Shown here: one piece after another, positions 19,229-28,359 of the stretch | Layout of the letters: every line of letters begins with the position of its first letter | How positions within the stretch are numbered: position 1 is the first letter of the stretch | From: Sphingomonas sp. | Lineage (GTDB): Bacteria; Pseudomonadota; Alphaproteobacteria; Sphingomonadales; Sphingomonadaceae | Assembly (NCBI RefSeq): GCF_017304615.1 | Contig: NZ_JAFKLZ010000001.1 | Coordinates: 62,001 to 126,000 of the forward strand | DNA length: 64,000 nt | Reading direction: 5' to 3' | Made by a program: the position numbers and the translations under genes | Notes under the pieces: model-generated | The model's input: the letters and a program-made list of their open reading frames with translations, nothing else | Told to the model about the DNA's origin: nothing | Database searches by the model: none

Positions 19229-19612
19229 TCGTAGGTTAGCTTTGGCGCCGTTGAGCCTTCAAAACTGATGGGCCGCTTTCGGACCAACGGTGGTCGCTTA
19301 GACGTCATCAGCCGCTTGCGCGTCGCGGGAACAGATCCTTGGCACAGCATCGGTTTCGATGCGCGGCCACACCTTGATTCCCGATAAAAGCGCGATTGGC
19401 GCTGGCGCCGAATCAACTTGCCGCGTACCATCATTACGTCGCTCGGGTCTGAACAGCCTTAGCGGCGCACAACTGCGTGCTGAGCACGGGTCCGCTCATG
19501 TCGGGCGGCCCGCTGAATACAACAGGCTTCGCCGAATAAGCGGGGCGTGCTGCACCCGTGCTCGCACGTGTTCAACCACCCGGCGCCAGCCGGGCGAAAC
19601 ACGGGGCTTGCG
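19229..19612. other. intergenic region after pnkp
   Basis: About 384 bases. A basic 69-residue minus-strand frame (19225-19434) ends against the pnkp stop, but I see no ribosome binding site or family for it and treat it as doubtful. I see no terminator with a T run after pnkp. Confidence 0.35.
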
Positions 19613-20002
19613 ATGACTAACTCACTGCTGGTGCTGATCGTTTTGATATTGCTTTTCGGCGCAGGCGTCGTTCGCGGTGTGCTGCTGAATTTCGTTGGCC
19701 TGATCGTTTTTGCCTTATTGGTGGTTGCGATATTCATGACCGTGCCGCCGATTGTCTTTGCGATCATAGGCTCTGTAGCTGGCACTATAATCGTCGCCCT
19801 GTTGGTTCGGGATCATCGCACGAATGCGCGACGTGAGCGGGCGATGGCTATATTTCGCAAATACGAGGATGCGCGTTTGGCGGAAGAGCGTCGGCGGCGT
19901 CTGGAAGCTCAAATGGTTGAGGCGGAGAAAAAGCGGATGCGCTTCCACAATATCGCACCGGACAAGGCCGCGCGTCGCGCGATTAAGAGACATTTTCGGT
20001 GA
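19613..20002 (+). CDS. membrane protein with charged C-terminal helix, 129 aa
   Basis: Starts MTNSLLVLIVLILLFGAG and has about three hydrophobic segments (residues roughly 3-20, 24-42 and 48-68), followed by a long charged helix (residues about 70-129, RRERAMAIFRKYEDARLAEE) that is probably cytoplasmic. No family recognised. It may anchor a partner at the inner membrane. An extension to 19547 adds residues unlike the rest. Confidence 0.6.
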   Translation: MTNSLLVLIVLILLFGAGVVRGVLLNFVGLIVFALLVVAIFMTVPPIVFAIIGSVAGTIIVALLVRDHRTNARRERAMAIFRKYEDARLAEERRRRLEAQMVEAEKKRMRFHNIAPDKAARRAIKRHFR

Positions 20003-20407
20003 GCCTTGTGTGTGGCTGGACATTCAATCGAGCCAAAACTTGAGCCGAAACGACTACTCTAATCGCATTTGGCTTTTGGTGGGATCCGGTGAACAGACAA
20101 GCGGGACCAGCCCCGCCTTAGAATGGCGAAGCCGATCCCGCTAATCTCAATGTCGCTTTGGCTTTTGGAGCCGACCGGCGTTTTTGAGACCCCGAGCGAC
20201 GCAGATGAGACGCGCCCGGATCGCCGCCTTCTTAACGAGATGGCTCATCCCACCCCGGAGATCCATGGGCATGCGGCTTCAGCGGTGCCCTTCGGGTTTA
20301 TGATCTCAGCCCCACAGTACCCGATATCAATCGCCGAGCTGCCGTCTTTAAGCCGAACCTCGGGTTGATCCGCCGATCATGCGACGGTCATTGGGGTCGC
20401 GACAACG
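20003..20407. other. intergenic region, possible gene remnant
   Basis: About 400 bases without a clear gene. On the minus strand, between roughly 20245 and 20385, a 43-codon open stretch reads like the end of a protein (SSAIDIGYCGAEIINPKG) but has no start codon, so it may be a decayed remnant. The rest shows nothing I can name. Confidence 0.35.
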
Positions 20408-20581
20408 CTAACTGCTGTCGTTGCCGTCCGTCAGTGCATGAAGGGATGAGACGCGGATCAAGGTTCGTCGGCCGATCTTTACAGTGGCGAGCTTACCTTG
20501 GCCGATCAGCCTGTATAACGTCGATCTGCCGATCGAAAGTAGAGTCGATGCATCGGCGATCGACACCAGCATATTGTCCAT
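20408..20581 (-). CDS. AlpA-like excisionase / helix-turn-helix, 57 aa
   Basis: Small MerR/excisionase-type DNA-binding protein. SIADASTLLSIGRSTLYRLI is the winged helix-turn-helix and KLATVKIGRRTLIRV the wing. Proteins of this type control excision of islands with P4-like integrases. The start at 20581 fits the family; the longer frame to 20662 does not. It is the third gene of the minus-strand integrase module. Confidence 0.8.
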   Translation of the reverse strand: MDNMLVSIADASTLLSIGRSTLYRLIGQGKLATVKIGRRTLIRVSSLHALTDGNDSS

Positions 20582-20670
20582 TTCGTTTTCCGTTCGGGAA
20601 TGACAAGGCGCGCTGAGCGCTGCCGGGACATGCTGGGAGACGAAATTGATAAAAAGCGCCAAACGAATGG

Positions 20671-21327
20671 CTAGCTGGCGCTTTTTTTGGGCCTGCCCCG
20701 ATCGCGAATGCTTTCAACAAGAACATCAGGTTCTAGTTCAAGACCGAAGTACATCACCATTTCCGGAGCAGCGGGCAAAATGTATCCACGCTGCCTCGCG
20801 CCTTTTTTACCTTCTCTGATTGCCTTTTTTGTGCCCTCATCACCAGACGAAATCTTACCTAGAGCCTCTCGGGCGCTATCTCGCGCTTCTTCGGCACGCA
20901 TCCCCAAGTTTTGATTTCCGGTTGCGAGATAAACCATCGCCGCCGCCGACCCAGCTTTGGCACGCTCACGTCTTGCTTGACCGCCGTCGGGCAAGTCTGC
21001 GTCTTCGCGGTGTGCTAGTGTTAATTTGAAAGGTTGATCAATGCTTGGCTTGGTTAGATCGATCAAATGCCTGGCTGTCGATTTCCCGACACGTTTTGCC
21101 AAAGCGCGTATTGCGCGAAACCGAACTGAGGCATGAACAGGATTTGCCAAAGCGCCGGCCATCCAAGCTAAATCTCTGGTGAGCTCAACGCGGTCGAGAA
21201 TGTCCTCATCGGACGGGGCTTTCTGACGGCGCTCCGAGGTTTGAGGACCAGTGAGAGCACCGATGTCCCGAAAGATTGCCTTGGCGTCGGGGCTCAAATG
21301 CGTAGCAATGGACGCCTTTTTGTTCAC
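20671..21327 (-). CDS. integrase-associated hypothetical protein, 218 aa
   Basis: Not recognised. The GTG at 21327 overlaps the integrase stop (GTGA), so it is translated with the integrase. The middle is Ala/Arg-rich and helical (FRAIRALAKRVGKSTARHL), and the C-terminus is basic (DRGRPKKSAS), which suggests nucleic acid contact. The coupling suggests a role in recombination control or island maintenance. Confidence 0.65.
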   Translation of the reverse strand: MNKKASIATHLSPDAKAIFRDIGALTGPQTSERRQKAPSDEDILDRVELTRDLAWMAGALANPVHASVRFRAIRALAKRVGKSTARHLIDLTKPSIDQPFKLTLAHREDADLPDGGQARRERAKAGSAAAMVYLATGNQNLGMRAEEARDSAREALGKISSGDEGTKKAIREGKKGARQRGYILPAAPEMVMYFGLELEPDVLVESIRDRGRPKKSAS

Positions 21328-22499
21328 GATGCGAGTCTCACGACATTTCGTATCGGGCCGCCGCAAAAAGCACCCCACGCGGCCATGAGTTGTCGGCGTT
21401 TTTCGAGAAAGTCTGTGCGGCGATATGCCGCCACCACTTTGTCAGCGACGACGTGTGCCAACGCCGCCTCGGCAACCTCTCCAGGAAAGCTGGTTTGATC
21501 GGCAGCCCAGTCTCGAAAGCTGGAGCGAAAACCATGCGGTGTAGCGACGACTTTCATATCACGCATGATTTTTACCAGCGTCATGTCCGACATTGGCGTA
21601 TCTCGCTTTGCTCCTGGGAAGACGAGATCAGTGCCTCTTATCCGCAAGCTTGACGCTGTTTCAAAAACGCGGACAGCTTCTTTCGAAAGCGCAACCACAT
21701 GATGCTTTCCGGCTTTCATGCGCTCAGCCGGGATGGTCCACGTCTTCGACTCAAGGTCTAGTTCTGGCCAGCGAGCTCCACGAACTTCGCCAGATCGAAC
21801 GGCGGTTAGGATCAGCGCTTCCAAGGCGAGGCGACCGAATGTTTGGCGACCTGCTTGTAGACTTGTCAGAAACGGCGGAACCTCGTCATACGGTAGGGCT
21901 GCATGGTGCGCGATTTTGCGCGGCTGCCGCGGAAGGCCCTTGGTAATCGAGCGCACCGGTGCTTCCGCGTCGCGCCACCCTTTCGAATAAGCCCAGTCCA
22001 ATACAGCGCCGACACGCTGTCGCACTCGGCGAGCTGTTTCCGGCTTTGTCAGCCAAATATCGGCCAGCAGATCGCGAACCATCGGACCAGTGATGTTGGA
22101 TACGGGCAGATCGCCAATCGCAGGAAACGCGAACATCTCTAACGTTCGCAGCCACTGCCATTGATGATGTCCGTTCTTCCAAGTTTTGCGGTTCTGCTCG
22201 AAAACCTGCGCCGCGGCTTGACGAAAGGTCGGTACGCCATTGGCTTTCTGGCGTTCTGCGACAGGATCCAGCCCCGCTTCTATTTCAGCGCGCACTTTCG
22301 ACGCTTTGGCTCGCGCGTCAGCCAGACTTACCTTGGATGCGCTGCCTAGCCCTATGTCACGTCGACGCCCCGCCTTCTGGACACGGACGATCCAACTCTT
22401 GCTTCCGTTAGACCCCACTTGCAAAAACAGGCCGTCTCCATCGCCATAACGACCCGGCTCCTTGACAGTCCTGACAGCGATGACGGTGAGCTTGCCCAA
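21324..22499 (-). CDS. P4-type tyrosine integrase, 391 aa
   Basis: Site-specific recombinase of the P4/DUF4102 type. The N-terminal arm-binding domain carries the family motif GRYGDGDGLFLQV; the catalytic domain has Arg in ILTAVRSGEVRGARW, His-x-x-Arg in TPHGFRSSFRDW and Tyr in VVAAYRRTDFLEKRR. The start appears to be TTG at 22499. It begins about 140 bases from the 3' end of tRNA-Tyr and reads away from it, so the tRNA 3' end is the likely attachment site. The product would catalyse integration and, with the AlpA-like protein, excision. Confidence 0.95.
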   Translation of the reverse strand: MGKLTVIAVRTVKEPGRYGDGDGLFLQVGSNGSKSWIVRVQKAGRRRDIGLGSASKVSLADARAKASKVRAEIEAGLDPVAERQKANGVPTFRQAAAQVFEQNRKTWKNGHHQWQWLRTLEMFAFPAIGDLPVSNITGPMVRDLLADIWLTKPETARRVRQRVGAVLDWAYSKGWRDAEAPVRSITKGLPRQPRKIAHHAALPYDEVPPFLTSLQAGRQTFGRLALEALILTAVRSGEVRGARWPELDLESKTWTIPAERMKAGKHHVVALSKEAVRVFETASSLRIRGTDLVFPGAKRDTPMSDMTLVKIMRDMKVVATPHGFRSSFRDWAADQTSFPGEVAEAALAHVVADKVVAAYRRTDFLEKRRQLMAAWGAFCGGPIRNVVRLAS

Positions 22500-22641
22500 G
22501 CCTCGTTTCCCACATTTCTCCCCACATCATGAGGGCGATGCCGGGAAACTTCAAGGGACGTTGGGAGACATTACATGCCTATTTCCTTCGGCAGGCAGGT
22601 CTTCAGCGAACGTCTACGAATTTTTAGAAACTCGGAAATGG
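22500..22641. other. probable attachment-site region between integrase and tRNA-Tyr
   Basis: Contains the integrase promoter region and borders the tRNA 3' end, whose last 20-25 bases are the usual crossover site for this integrase class. The matching copy at the far end of the island was not seen in the window. Confidence 0.5.
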
Positions 22642-22725
22642 TGGACAGGGCTGGATTCGAACCAGCGTACGGGAAACCCGGGCAGATTTACAGTCTGCTG
22701 CCTTTAACCACTCGGCCACCTGTCC
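22639..22725 (-). tRNA. tRNA-Tyr (GTA)
   Basis: Class II tRNA with a long variable arm, 87 bases with encoded CCA (TGG at 22639-22641 on the plus strand). The acceptor stem GGACAGG/CCTGTCC, the anticodon stem GCAGA/TCTGC with loop CTGTAAA (anticodon GTA, complement at 22689-22691), and the T-loop GGTTCGAATCC are all readable. It marks the boundary between the island and the core-like region. Confidence 0.97.
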
Positions 22726-22880
22726 CCAGGTCGTCGCCCGTGTGGGCGGGTCGCTCGTGGAAAGCGAGGGCGCCCCATGCCCAAGCGCAGCCTCGCTGTC
22801 AACGCGCCTCGCCACCCTTGCGCACAACGTGGCGCGGCAATAGCGTACGCGCCGTTCGTCGCTCCCAGGGGACTTCATTC

Positions 22881-24473
22881 ATGCGCAAACGCCTGCTCGC
22901 CGCCCTCGCGGCCACTGCCCTTCTCATTCCCGCCGCGTCGCAATCGACCGACCTGACCATGACCACGCGGATCATGGACGAAGGGTTCAACCGCAGCCGG
23001 GTGATGCTGACCGCCGAATACCTTTCCGACCAGATCGGCCCGCGGCTGACCAACTCGCCGGGGATGCGCAAGGCGGAAGGCTGGACGATGGGCAAGTTCA
23101 GCGAATGGGGGCTGACCAACGTCCATAAGGAAGGGTTCGAATTCGGCCGCGGCTGGTGGATCGAAAGCTCGTTGGTGAAGATGGTCAGCCCGCGTCCGAT
23201 CCAGCTGACCGCGATCCCGATCGCCTGGACGCCTGCGACCAACGGCACGGTGACCGGGGAAGTGATCGTCGCGCCGATCGGCAATCCCGGCGACTTCGCC
23301 AAGTGGAAGGGCAAATTGCGCGGTAAGATCGTGCTGGTGACGAAGCCCGACACCGGCTCCGAACCCGGCCAGCCCGCGTTCAAGCGCTGGACCGACGACG
23401 AACTGGCGAAGATGGACCAGTTCCAGCAGCCTACCTACGATCCCGACGCCGCCGACCGCCGGATGAAGCGGCTGGGCTTCGCGAAGGCGATGGACGCGTT
23501 CCTGCAGGAGGAAGGGGCCGTCGCTTATGCCACCAAGTCGCGGCTCGACGGCAAGCTGGTCCATGGCGAGGGGTATCTGTTCGGGGTCGGCGACACGGTG
23601 AAGACGCCGGGTGTCGAGATCGCGGCGGAAGATTATCGCCGTCTCGTGCGGCTCGCCGGTCTCGGCGTCGCGCCGACCGTGTCGATCAACAACGACGTTC
23701 GTTTCGACGACAGCGATACCAAGGCCTATGACGTCATCGCCGACGTTCCCGGCACCGCCAAGGACGGCAGCTATGTGATGGCCGGTGCCCACCTCGATTC
23801 GTGGGTGGCCGGCGACGGGTCGGCGGACAACGGCGCGGGCACCGCGATGATCATGGAAGCCGCGCGCATCCTGTCGAAGATGCCCAAGCCCAAACGCACG
23901 ATCCGCTTCGCGCTTTGGGCCGGCGAGGAGCAGGGCCTGCTCGGCAGCCTCGCTTATGTCGAGAATCACTTCGCGACGCGTGGTGGTGCCTCGACCGCGA
24001 CCGGCATGGCGCGCTATTACGGCTGGGATAACCGCTGGCCGATCACGACCAAGCCGGAATGGTCGAAGATGGCGGCTTATTTCAATATCGACAACGGATC
24101 GGGCAAGCTGCGCGGCATTTATGCCGAGAACAATCCGGCGGTCGTGCCGATCTTCAAGGACTGGCTGACGCCGTTCAATTCGATGGGCGCGTCGTCGGTG
24201 GTGATCCGCAAGACCGGCGGTACCGATCACGTCTTCATGCAGGCGGTTGGCTTGCCGGGCTTTCAGTTCATCCAGGACCCGCTCGATTATGGCAGCCGCA
24301 TCCACCACACGTCGATCGACACGTTCGATCACCTGAAGGGTGAGGACATGCGCCAGGCCGCCGTGATACTGGCGGCGTTCCTGTGGAACGCGGCGAACGG
24401 CGACGCCTTGCCGCGCCCACCGCTCCCCACGCAGCCGACGAAGACCGATCCGTTCGCGTATCCGGACGAGTAA
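22881..24473 (+). CDS. secreted M28-family metallopeptidase, 530 aa
   Basis: Aminopeptidase-type zinc peptidase. An N-terminal signal peptide (MRKRLLAALAATALLIPAAS) directs export. Zinc ligands appear as His-x-Asp in GAHLDSW, Asp in GSADNGAG, Glu-Glu in WAGEEQGLLGS, Asp in GGTDHVF and His in IHHTSIDTFD. A PA-like insert precedes the catalytic part. The ATG at 22881 follows AGGGGA; the open frame extends upstream through the tRNA but that part is not coding. First core-like gene right of the island, two bases before rlmB. Confidence 0.9.
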   Translation: MRKRLLAALAATALLIPAASQSTDLTMTTRIMDEGFNRSRVMLTAEYLSDQIGPRLTNSPGMRKAEGWTMGKFSEWGLTNVHKEGFEFGRGWWIESSLVKMVSPRPIQLTAIPIAWTPATNGTVTGEVIVAPIGNPGDFAKWKGKLRGKIVLVTKPDTGSEPGQPAFKRWTDDELAKMDQFQQPTYDPDAADRRMKRLGFAKAMDAFLQEEGAVAYATKSRLDGKLVHGEGYLFGVGDTVKTPGVEIAAEDYRRLVRLAGLGVAPTVSINNDVRFDDSDTKAYDVIADVPGTAKDGSYVMAGAHLDSWVAGDGSADNGAGTAMIMEAARILSKMPKPKRTIRFALWAGEEQGLLGSLAYVENHFATRGGASTATGMARYYGWDNRWPITTKPEWSKMAAYFNIDNGSGKLRGIYAENNPAVVPIFKDWLTPFNSMGASSVVIRKTGGTDHVFMQAVGLPGFQFIQDPLDYGSRIHHTSIDTFDHLKGEDMRQAAVILAAFLWNAANGDALPRPPLPTQPTKTDPFAYPDE

Positions 24474-24475
24474 AC

Positions 24476-25231
24476 ATGGTGAAGCGCCGCGGCCATCGAC
24501 CATCGCAGGGAACCAACAACCGCCCCCGTTTGTGGGGGCGGCATCCCGTGCTGGCGGCGCTCGCCAACCCGGAGCGGACGGTGCGCAAGATGTGGGCGAC
24601 GCGCGAGGCGCTGGCCGGGCTCGACATCCCGCCGGTGATCCCGATCACCTATGCCGACGTCGCAGACCTCGGGCGGCTGGTGCCCAACGACGCGCCGCAT
24701 CAGGGGCTGGTGATCGAAGTCGAGCCGCTCGAGGACATCTGGCTCGGCGATTTGCTCGAACAGGGAATGGGCGAGGGCGACGAGCGGCCGCTGCTGGTCC
24801 TCGACCAGGTAACCGACCCGCACAATGTCGGCGCGATCCTGCGCTCGGCGGCGGCGTTCGACGCGCTCGGCATCGTGACGCAGGACCGCCATTCGCCACC
24901 CGAAAGCGGGGCGCTCGCGCGCTCGGCGTCGGGCGCGCTGGAGATCGTGCCGTGGGTGCGCGTGGTCAACCTGTCGCGGGCGCTGGAAGAGATTTCAGAG
25001 GCCAATTTCTGGCGGATCGGCCTGGCGGGCGAGGCGAGCGATACGCTGGGCAAGGCGATCGGCAAGGCGCGCGTCGCTTTGGTCCTGGGTGCGGAGGGCG
25101 AGGGGATGCGGCACAACACGATGCAGCATTGCGATCAGCTCGCCCGCCTGCCGATCTCCCCCCGGATGGAAAGCCTCAACGTGTCCAATGCCGCCGCGAT
25201 CGCGCTCTACGCCGTGGCGGCGCGTTCTTGA
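24476..25231 (+). CDS. rlmB: TrmH-family 23S rRNA methyltransferase (RlmB-like)
   Basis: SpoU/TrmH methyltransferase with a knotted SAM fold, 251 residues, probably making Gm2251 in 23S rRNA. The family motifs NVGAILRSAAAF, VLGAEGEGM and ISPRMESLNVSNAAAIALY are present. The short N-terminal domain (GRHPVLAALANPER) matches RlmB substrate-binding domains. It starts two bases after the peptidase stop. A large inverted repeat follows the gene. Confidence 0.9.
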   Translation: MVKRRGHRPSQGTNNRPRLWGRHPVLAALANPERTVRKMWATREALAGLDIPPVIPITYADVADLGRLVPNDAPHQGLVIEVEPLEDIWLGDLLEQGMGEGDERPLLVLDQVTDPHNVGAILRSAAAFDALGIVTQDRHSPPESGALARSASGALEIVPWVRVVNLSRALEEISEANFWRIGLAGEASDTLGKAIGKARVALVLGAEGEGMRHNTMQHCDQLARLPISPRMESLNVSNAAAIALYAVAARS

Positions 25232-25235
25232 TTGA

Positions 25236-25314
25236 CGGCACCGGCCCGCTCCCCACCCGACCGCCCATAGAATAAACTGATTGGGCGGTCGGGTGGGGGA
25301 GCGCGCCGGTGCCG
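25236..25314. repeat. long inverted repeat between convergent genes
   Basis: Arms of about 32 bases (25236-25267 and 25282-25314) pair almost perfectly around a 14-base loop. It lies between the ends of rlmB and the ferredoxin gene, so it may act as a bidirectional terminator, but it is longer than most terminators and has no strong T run; a mobile or REP-like origin is possible. Confidence 0.85.
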
Positions 25315-25342
25315 CATACCGCGCGTGAGCGCGGCAAAAAAA

Positions 25343-25660
25343 TCAATCTTCCGCCGCGATCCGCACCTTCAGGCCGTCGAGCTTGTCGGTAAATTCGATC
25401 TGGCACGACAGCCGGCTGGTCGCGTCACGGTCGGCGGACGAATCGAGCAGGTCGTTCTCGTCCTCGCTCATCGGGTTGACCATCTCCGCGAAGAACGGAT
25501 CGACATGGACGTGGCACGTCGCGCAGCTGCAGCATCCGCCGCACAGCGCGAGGATCTCGTCGATCCCGGCGTCACGGATGACCTCCATCACCGATAGCCC
25601 GGCCTCGCCGGTGATTTCCTGTTCTTCCCCGTCGCGCGTCACGACGATAAGCTTGGGCAT
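25343..25660 (-). CDS. 2Fe-2S ferredoxin (adrenodoxin type), 105 aa
   Basis: Electron carrier with a [2Fe-2S] cluster held by Cys in [13 protein letters not shown] and a later Cys in SRLSCQIEF, the pattern of ISC- and P450-type ferredoxins. The ATG at 25660 gives the usual MPKLIVV start. No ferredoxin reductase is adjacent. It could serve P450s such as the partial one at 63035, but that is far away. Confidence 0.92.
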   Translation of the reverse strand: MPKLIVVTRDGEEQEITGEAGLSVMEVIRDAGIDEILALCGGCCSCATCHVHVDPFFAEMVNPMSEDENDLLDSSADRDATSRLSCQIEFTDKLDGLKVRIAAED

Positions 25661-25729
25661 GGCTATCCTTCCTGATCTCGTCGCCCGACGCCATGCCGCG
25701 CCAGGCCCCCGCAATCAAGGGCGCTGCCT

Positions 25730-26353
25730 GTGGTAACGACGGCGGAGACGATGCGGGCGGCGTGCGACGCGCTGGCCACGCTCGACCCGGCCTTTGCGCG
25801 GGCGATCGAGCGTGCAGGCTATCCCGAACCACGCGTGCGCGAACGCGGCTATGGCACGTTGCTCCGCACGATCGTCGGCCAGCAGGTCAGCGTCGCCGCG
25901 GCGGCGTCGATCTGGCGCAAGCTGGAGGGGCAATGCGGCGACCTTGAGGACCCGGCGAACGTCGCGAAGGCGACTGACGAGCAGCTGCGTGCCGCCGGTC
26001 TGTCGCGCCAGAAGGCGAGCTATGCGCGCAGCCTGGCGGAGGAAGTGACGAGCGGCCGCCTCGACCTCGCCGACCTACCGGCGGATGACGAGGAAGCGAT
26101 CGCCAAGCTGGTCCAGGTCAAGGGCATCGGCCGCTGGTCGGCGGAAATCTACCTGTTGTTCGCGGAAGGACGCCCCGACGTCTGGCCCGCCGGCGACTTG
26201 GCGGTCCAGATCGAGATCGGCCGCATCCTCGGCCATGCCGACCGCCCCAGCGAAAAGGCGATTCGCGACCTGGCCGAAAAGTGGCGCCCCCATCGTGGCG
26301 CCGCGGCGATCGTGGCGTGGCACCATTACAAGGTCGACATGGACGTGATCTGA
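25730..26353 (+). CDS. DNA-3-methyladenine glycosylase II (AlkA-like)
   Basis: HhH-GPD base-excision repair glycosylase, 207 residues, removing alkylated bases. The helix-hairpin-helix VKGIGRWSAEIYLLF is followed by the catalytic Asp in WPAGDLAVQ. TIVGQQVSVAAAASIWRKL is the standard N-terminal family motif. It is shorter than E. coli AlkA because it lacks the N-terminal TBP-like domain, which is normal in this subgroup. The start is GTG at 25730 or ATG at 25751. Confidence 0.92.
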   Translation: MVTTAETMRAACDALATLDPAFARAIERAGYPEPRVRERGYGTLLRTIVGQQVSVAAAASIWRKLEGQCGDLEDPANVAKATDEQLRAAGLSRQKASYARSLAEEVTSGRLDLADLPADDEEAIAKLVQVKGIGRWSAEIYLLFAEGRPDVWPAGDLAVQIEIGRILGHADRPSEKAIRDLAEKWRPHRGAAAIVAWHHYKVDMDVI

Positions 26354-26383
26354 ATCGTTCTGCGTCCGCGGAACACCGCTTCT

Positions 26384-26414
26384 CCAATCGCAAGCGGCTC
26401 CCGCTCGCGATTGG
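26384..26414. terminator. stem-loop between convergent alkA-like and DUF2147 genes
   Basis: CCAATCGCAAGCGG pairs with CCGCTCGCGATTGG with one mismatch and a three-base loop, in the gap between two convergent genes. It probably serves both as a terminator, although T runs are weak. Confidence 0.6.
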
Positions 26415-26421
26415 CGTTGCG

Positions 26422-26829
26422 CTATCCTGCCGGCGTCCACATCATCGTCCGGCAGAACAAGGCCACGCACCCCTGCACCTTGAGCTTGCCGCCATCGCGG
26501 GCGACGACGGCGCGATAGGTCTTGCCCGTCTTGGGGTCATAGATCTGGCCCGTCCATCCGTCGCCGTCGGGCGTCAGGCCTGTCAGGATCGCCAGCCCGA
26601 CTAGCGGGCGGGTCTTGAGCTTGGGGTCGGGATTGAGCGCATCGACCGGCGGACCGGAGGGTGGCCCCTTGATCACCTTTGCAATGCGACCGCACAGCGT
26701 CGCGCCACAGGGCCCGATCGCGACGACCGCACCGCCGTCCGTGGTCAGCCAGCGCCCGGCGATCGGTTGCGCGGCCAAGACCGGGAGGGTGACGGCCAGC
26801 GCGAGGCAGGCAACCAGGGGACGAATCAC
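26422..26829 (-). CDS. DUF2147 secreted protein, 135 aa
   Basis: Signal peptide (ACLALAVTLPVLAAQ) then a small beta-barrel domain. Family marks are GRWLTTDGGAVVAIGPCG, LCGRI, GWTGQIYDPKTGKTY and the C-terminal VQGCVALFCRTMMWTP, with paired Cys suggesting disulfides in the periplasm. The GTG start is at 26829. Function is unknown for the family. Divergent from mntH. Confidence 0.88.
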   Translation of the reverse strand: MIRPLVACLALAVTLPVLAAQPIAGRWLTTDGGAVVAIGPCGATLCGRIAKVIKGPPSGPPVDALNPDPKLKTRPLVGLAILTGLTPDGDGWTGQIYDPKTGKTYRAVVARDGGKLKVQGCVALFCRTMMWTPAG

Positions 26830-26912
26830 GATACGCTCTCCATCAATTATCGTGCAGTCCGCTTGGACGACTCCACGCCATGTTCCAAGAGGGTTGGCCG
26901 CGACCGTGTTTC

Positions 26913-26928
26913 GCCGCTAGCTAGCGGC
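26913..26928. promoter_or_regulatory. 16-base perfect palindrome upstream of mntH
   Basis: GCCGCTAGCTAGCGGC lies 25 bases before the mntH GTG, in the 124-base divergent promoter region shared with the DUF2147 gene. It is a candidate operator for a metal-responsive regulator; it does not match the Fur/Mur or MntR boxes I know, so the regulator is unassigned. Confidence 0.45.
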
Positions 26929-26953
26929 AACGATTGCCGAGGAAGCGCGCAAA

Positions 26954-28279
26954 GTGCCACCACCGCCGACCAGTGACGCGATCAACGGCAAGGGTTTTGG
27001 CGCGTCGCTGTCCGAAAGCCATGCCAGCGTGTCGGTGCCGCGCCGCGGATTCTGGCGGCGGCTGATGGCATTTATCGGGCCGGGCTATCTGGTCGCGGTC
27101 GGTTATATGGACCCCGGAAACTGGGCGACCGATCTCGCCGGCGGATCGGCGTTCGGCTACACCCTGCTCGCGGTCGTCCTGCTGTCCAGCCTGATGGCGA
27201 TCCTGCTGCAGACGCTGTCGGCGCGGCTCGGAATCGCGGCGGGGCTGGACCTCGCCCAGGCGTGCCGCGCGCGCTATTCGCGCCCCGTCACGTTGGTCCT
27301 CTGGCTGTTGTGCGAACTCGCGATCATCGCGTGTGATTTGGCCGAGGTGCTCGGCACTGCGATCGCGCTCAAACTGCTGTTCGGACTCCCCTTGCTTGCC
27401 GGCGTGTTGATCACGGCATTCGACGTTATGCTGTTGCTTGCGCTCCAGCGTTTCGGTTTCCGCAAGCTCGAGGCGTTCGTCGCGACGCTGCTGGTCGTGA
27501 TCGCCGGGTGCTTTGTCTATGAATTGTGGCTGGCGCGGCCAGACTGGCTCGCGGTGGCGGGCGGCTTCGTACCGACCGGGCAAATCGTGACCAACCCGGC
27601 GATGCTCTATATCGCGATCGGCATTCTCGGCGCGACCGTAATGCCGCACAACCTCTATCTCCATTCCTCGGTCGTGCAGACGCGCGCGTTCGAGCCGGGC
27701 GACAAACGAGGCGCGATCCATTTCGCGACGATCGACACGGTGGTGGCGCTCGGTTTCGCGTTGCTGATCAACGCCGCAATATTGATTCTTGCCGCGGCGA
27801 CCTTCCACGTCGCGGGGCGCACCGACGTGGCGGAGATCGAGGACGCCCATCGCCTCCTGTCGCCGATGTTGGGCGCGAGCGCGGCGAGCGTGGTGTTCGC
27901 GCTGGCGCTGCTCGCGTCCGGCCAGAACTCGACGATTACCGGCACGCTCGCGGGGCAGATCGTGATGGAGGGTTTCCTCGACATCAAGCTTCCCGTCTGG
28001 CTGCGCCGGATCGTCACGCGCGCGATCGCGATCGTCCCCGCCGCGCTCGTCATCGCTCTGGTCGGGGAGGGGGCGACAACCAACCTGCTGGTGCTGAGCC
28101 AGGTAGTGTTGAGCCTGCAATTGCCGTTCGCGGTGATTCCGCTGGTGGCGTTCACGGCCGACCGCAAGCTGATGGGCGAGTTCGCCAGTCCGCTGGCGTT
28201 GCGGGTCGTGGCCTGGGTCGTCGCGGCGGCGATCGTCGGGCTGAACGTGAAATTGCTGGTCGGGATCGCTGCGGGCTAG
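26954..28279 (+). CDS. mntH: Nramp-family Mn2+/H+ transporter (MntH)
   Basis: Inner-membrane divalent metal importer, 441 residues, about 11 membrane segments. The metal-binding DPGN motif is in [15 protein letters not shown] on TM1 and the second, [10 protein letters not shown], on TM6; [18 protein letters not shown] is the conserved transporter signature. The GTG at 26954 follows GAGGAAG. Manganese uptake supports oxidative stress resistance. Confidence 0.95.
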   Translation: MPPPPTSDAINGKGFGASLSESHASVSVPRRGFWRRLMAFIGPGYLVAVGYMDPGNWATDLAGGSAFGYTLLAVVLLSSLMAILLQTLSARLGIAAGLDLAQACRARYSRPVTLVLWLLCELAIIACDLAEVLGTAIALKLLFGLPLLAGVLITAFDVMLLLALQRFGFRKLEAFVATLLVVIAGCFVYELWLARPDWLAVAGGFVPTGQIVTNPAMLYIAIGILGATVMPHNLYLHSSVVQTRAFEPGDKRGAIHFATIDTVVALGFALLINAAILILAAATFHVAGRTDVAEIEDAHRLLSPMLGASAASVVFALALLASGQNSTITGTLAGQIVMEGFLDIKLPVWLRRIVTRAIAIVPAALVIALVGEGATTNLLVLSQVVLSLQLPFAVIPLVAFTADRKLMGEFASPLALRVVAWVVAAAIVGLNVKLLVGIAAG

Positions 28280-28359
28280 TCGAGCCTGGCGAAACCATTT
28301 TCCTACAGGAAACCATATAGGATAACTCCATTGGTTAAATTCAACCAAGGAGAACGATC

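Noticed and set aside
19225-19434. 69-residue basic minus-strand frame after pnkp
   Set aside because: No family resemblance and no clear ribosome binding site; kept only as a remark.
22575-22880. In-frame upstream extension of the M28 peptidase through tRNA-Tyr
   Set aside because: The extension overlaps the tRNA gene and lacks a signal peptide; the ATG at 22881 gives a standard exported protein.
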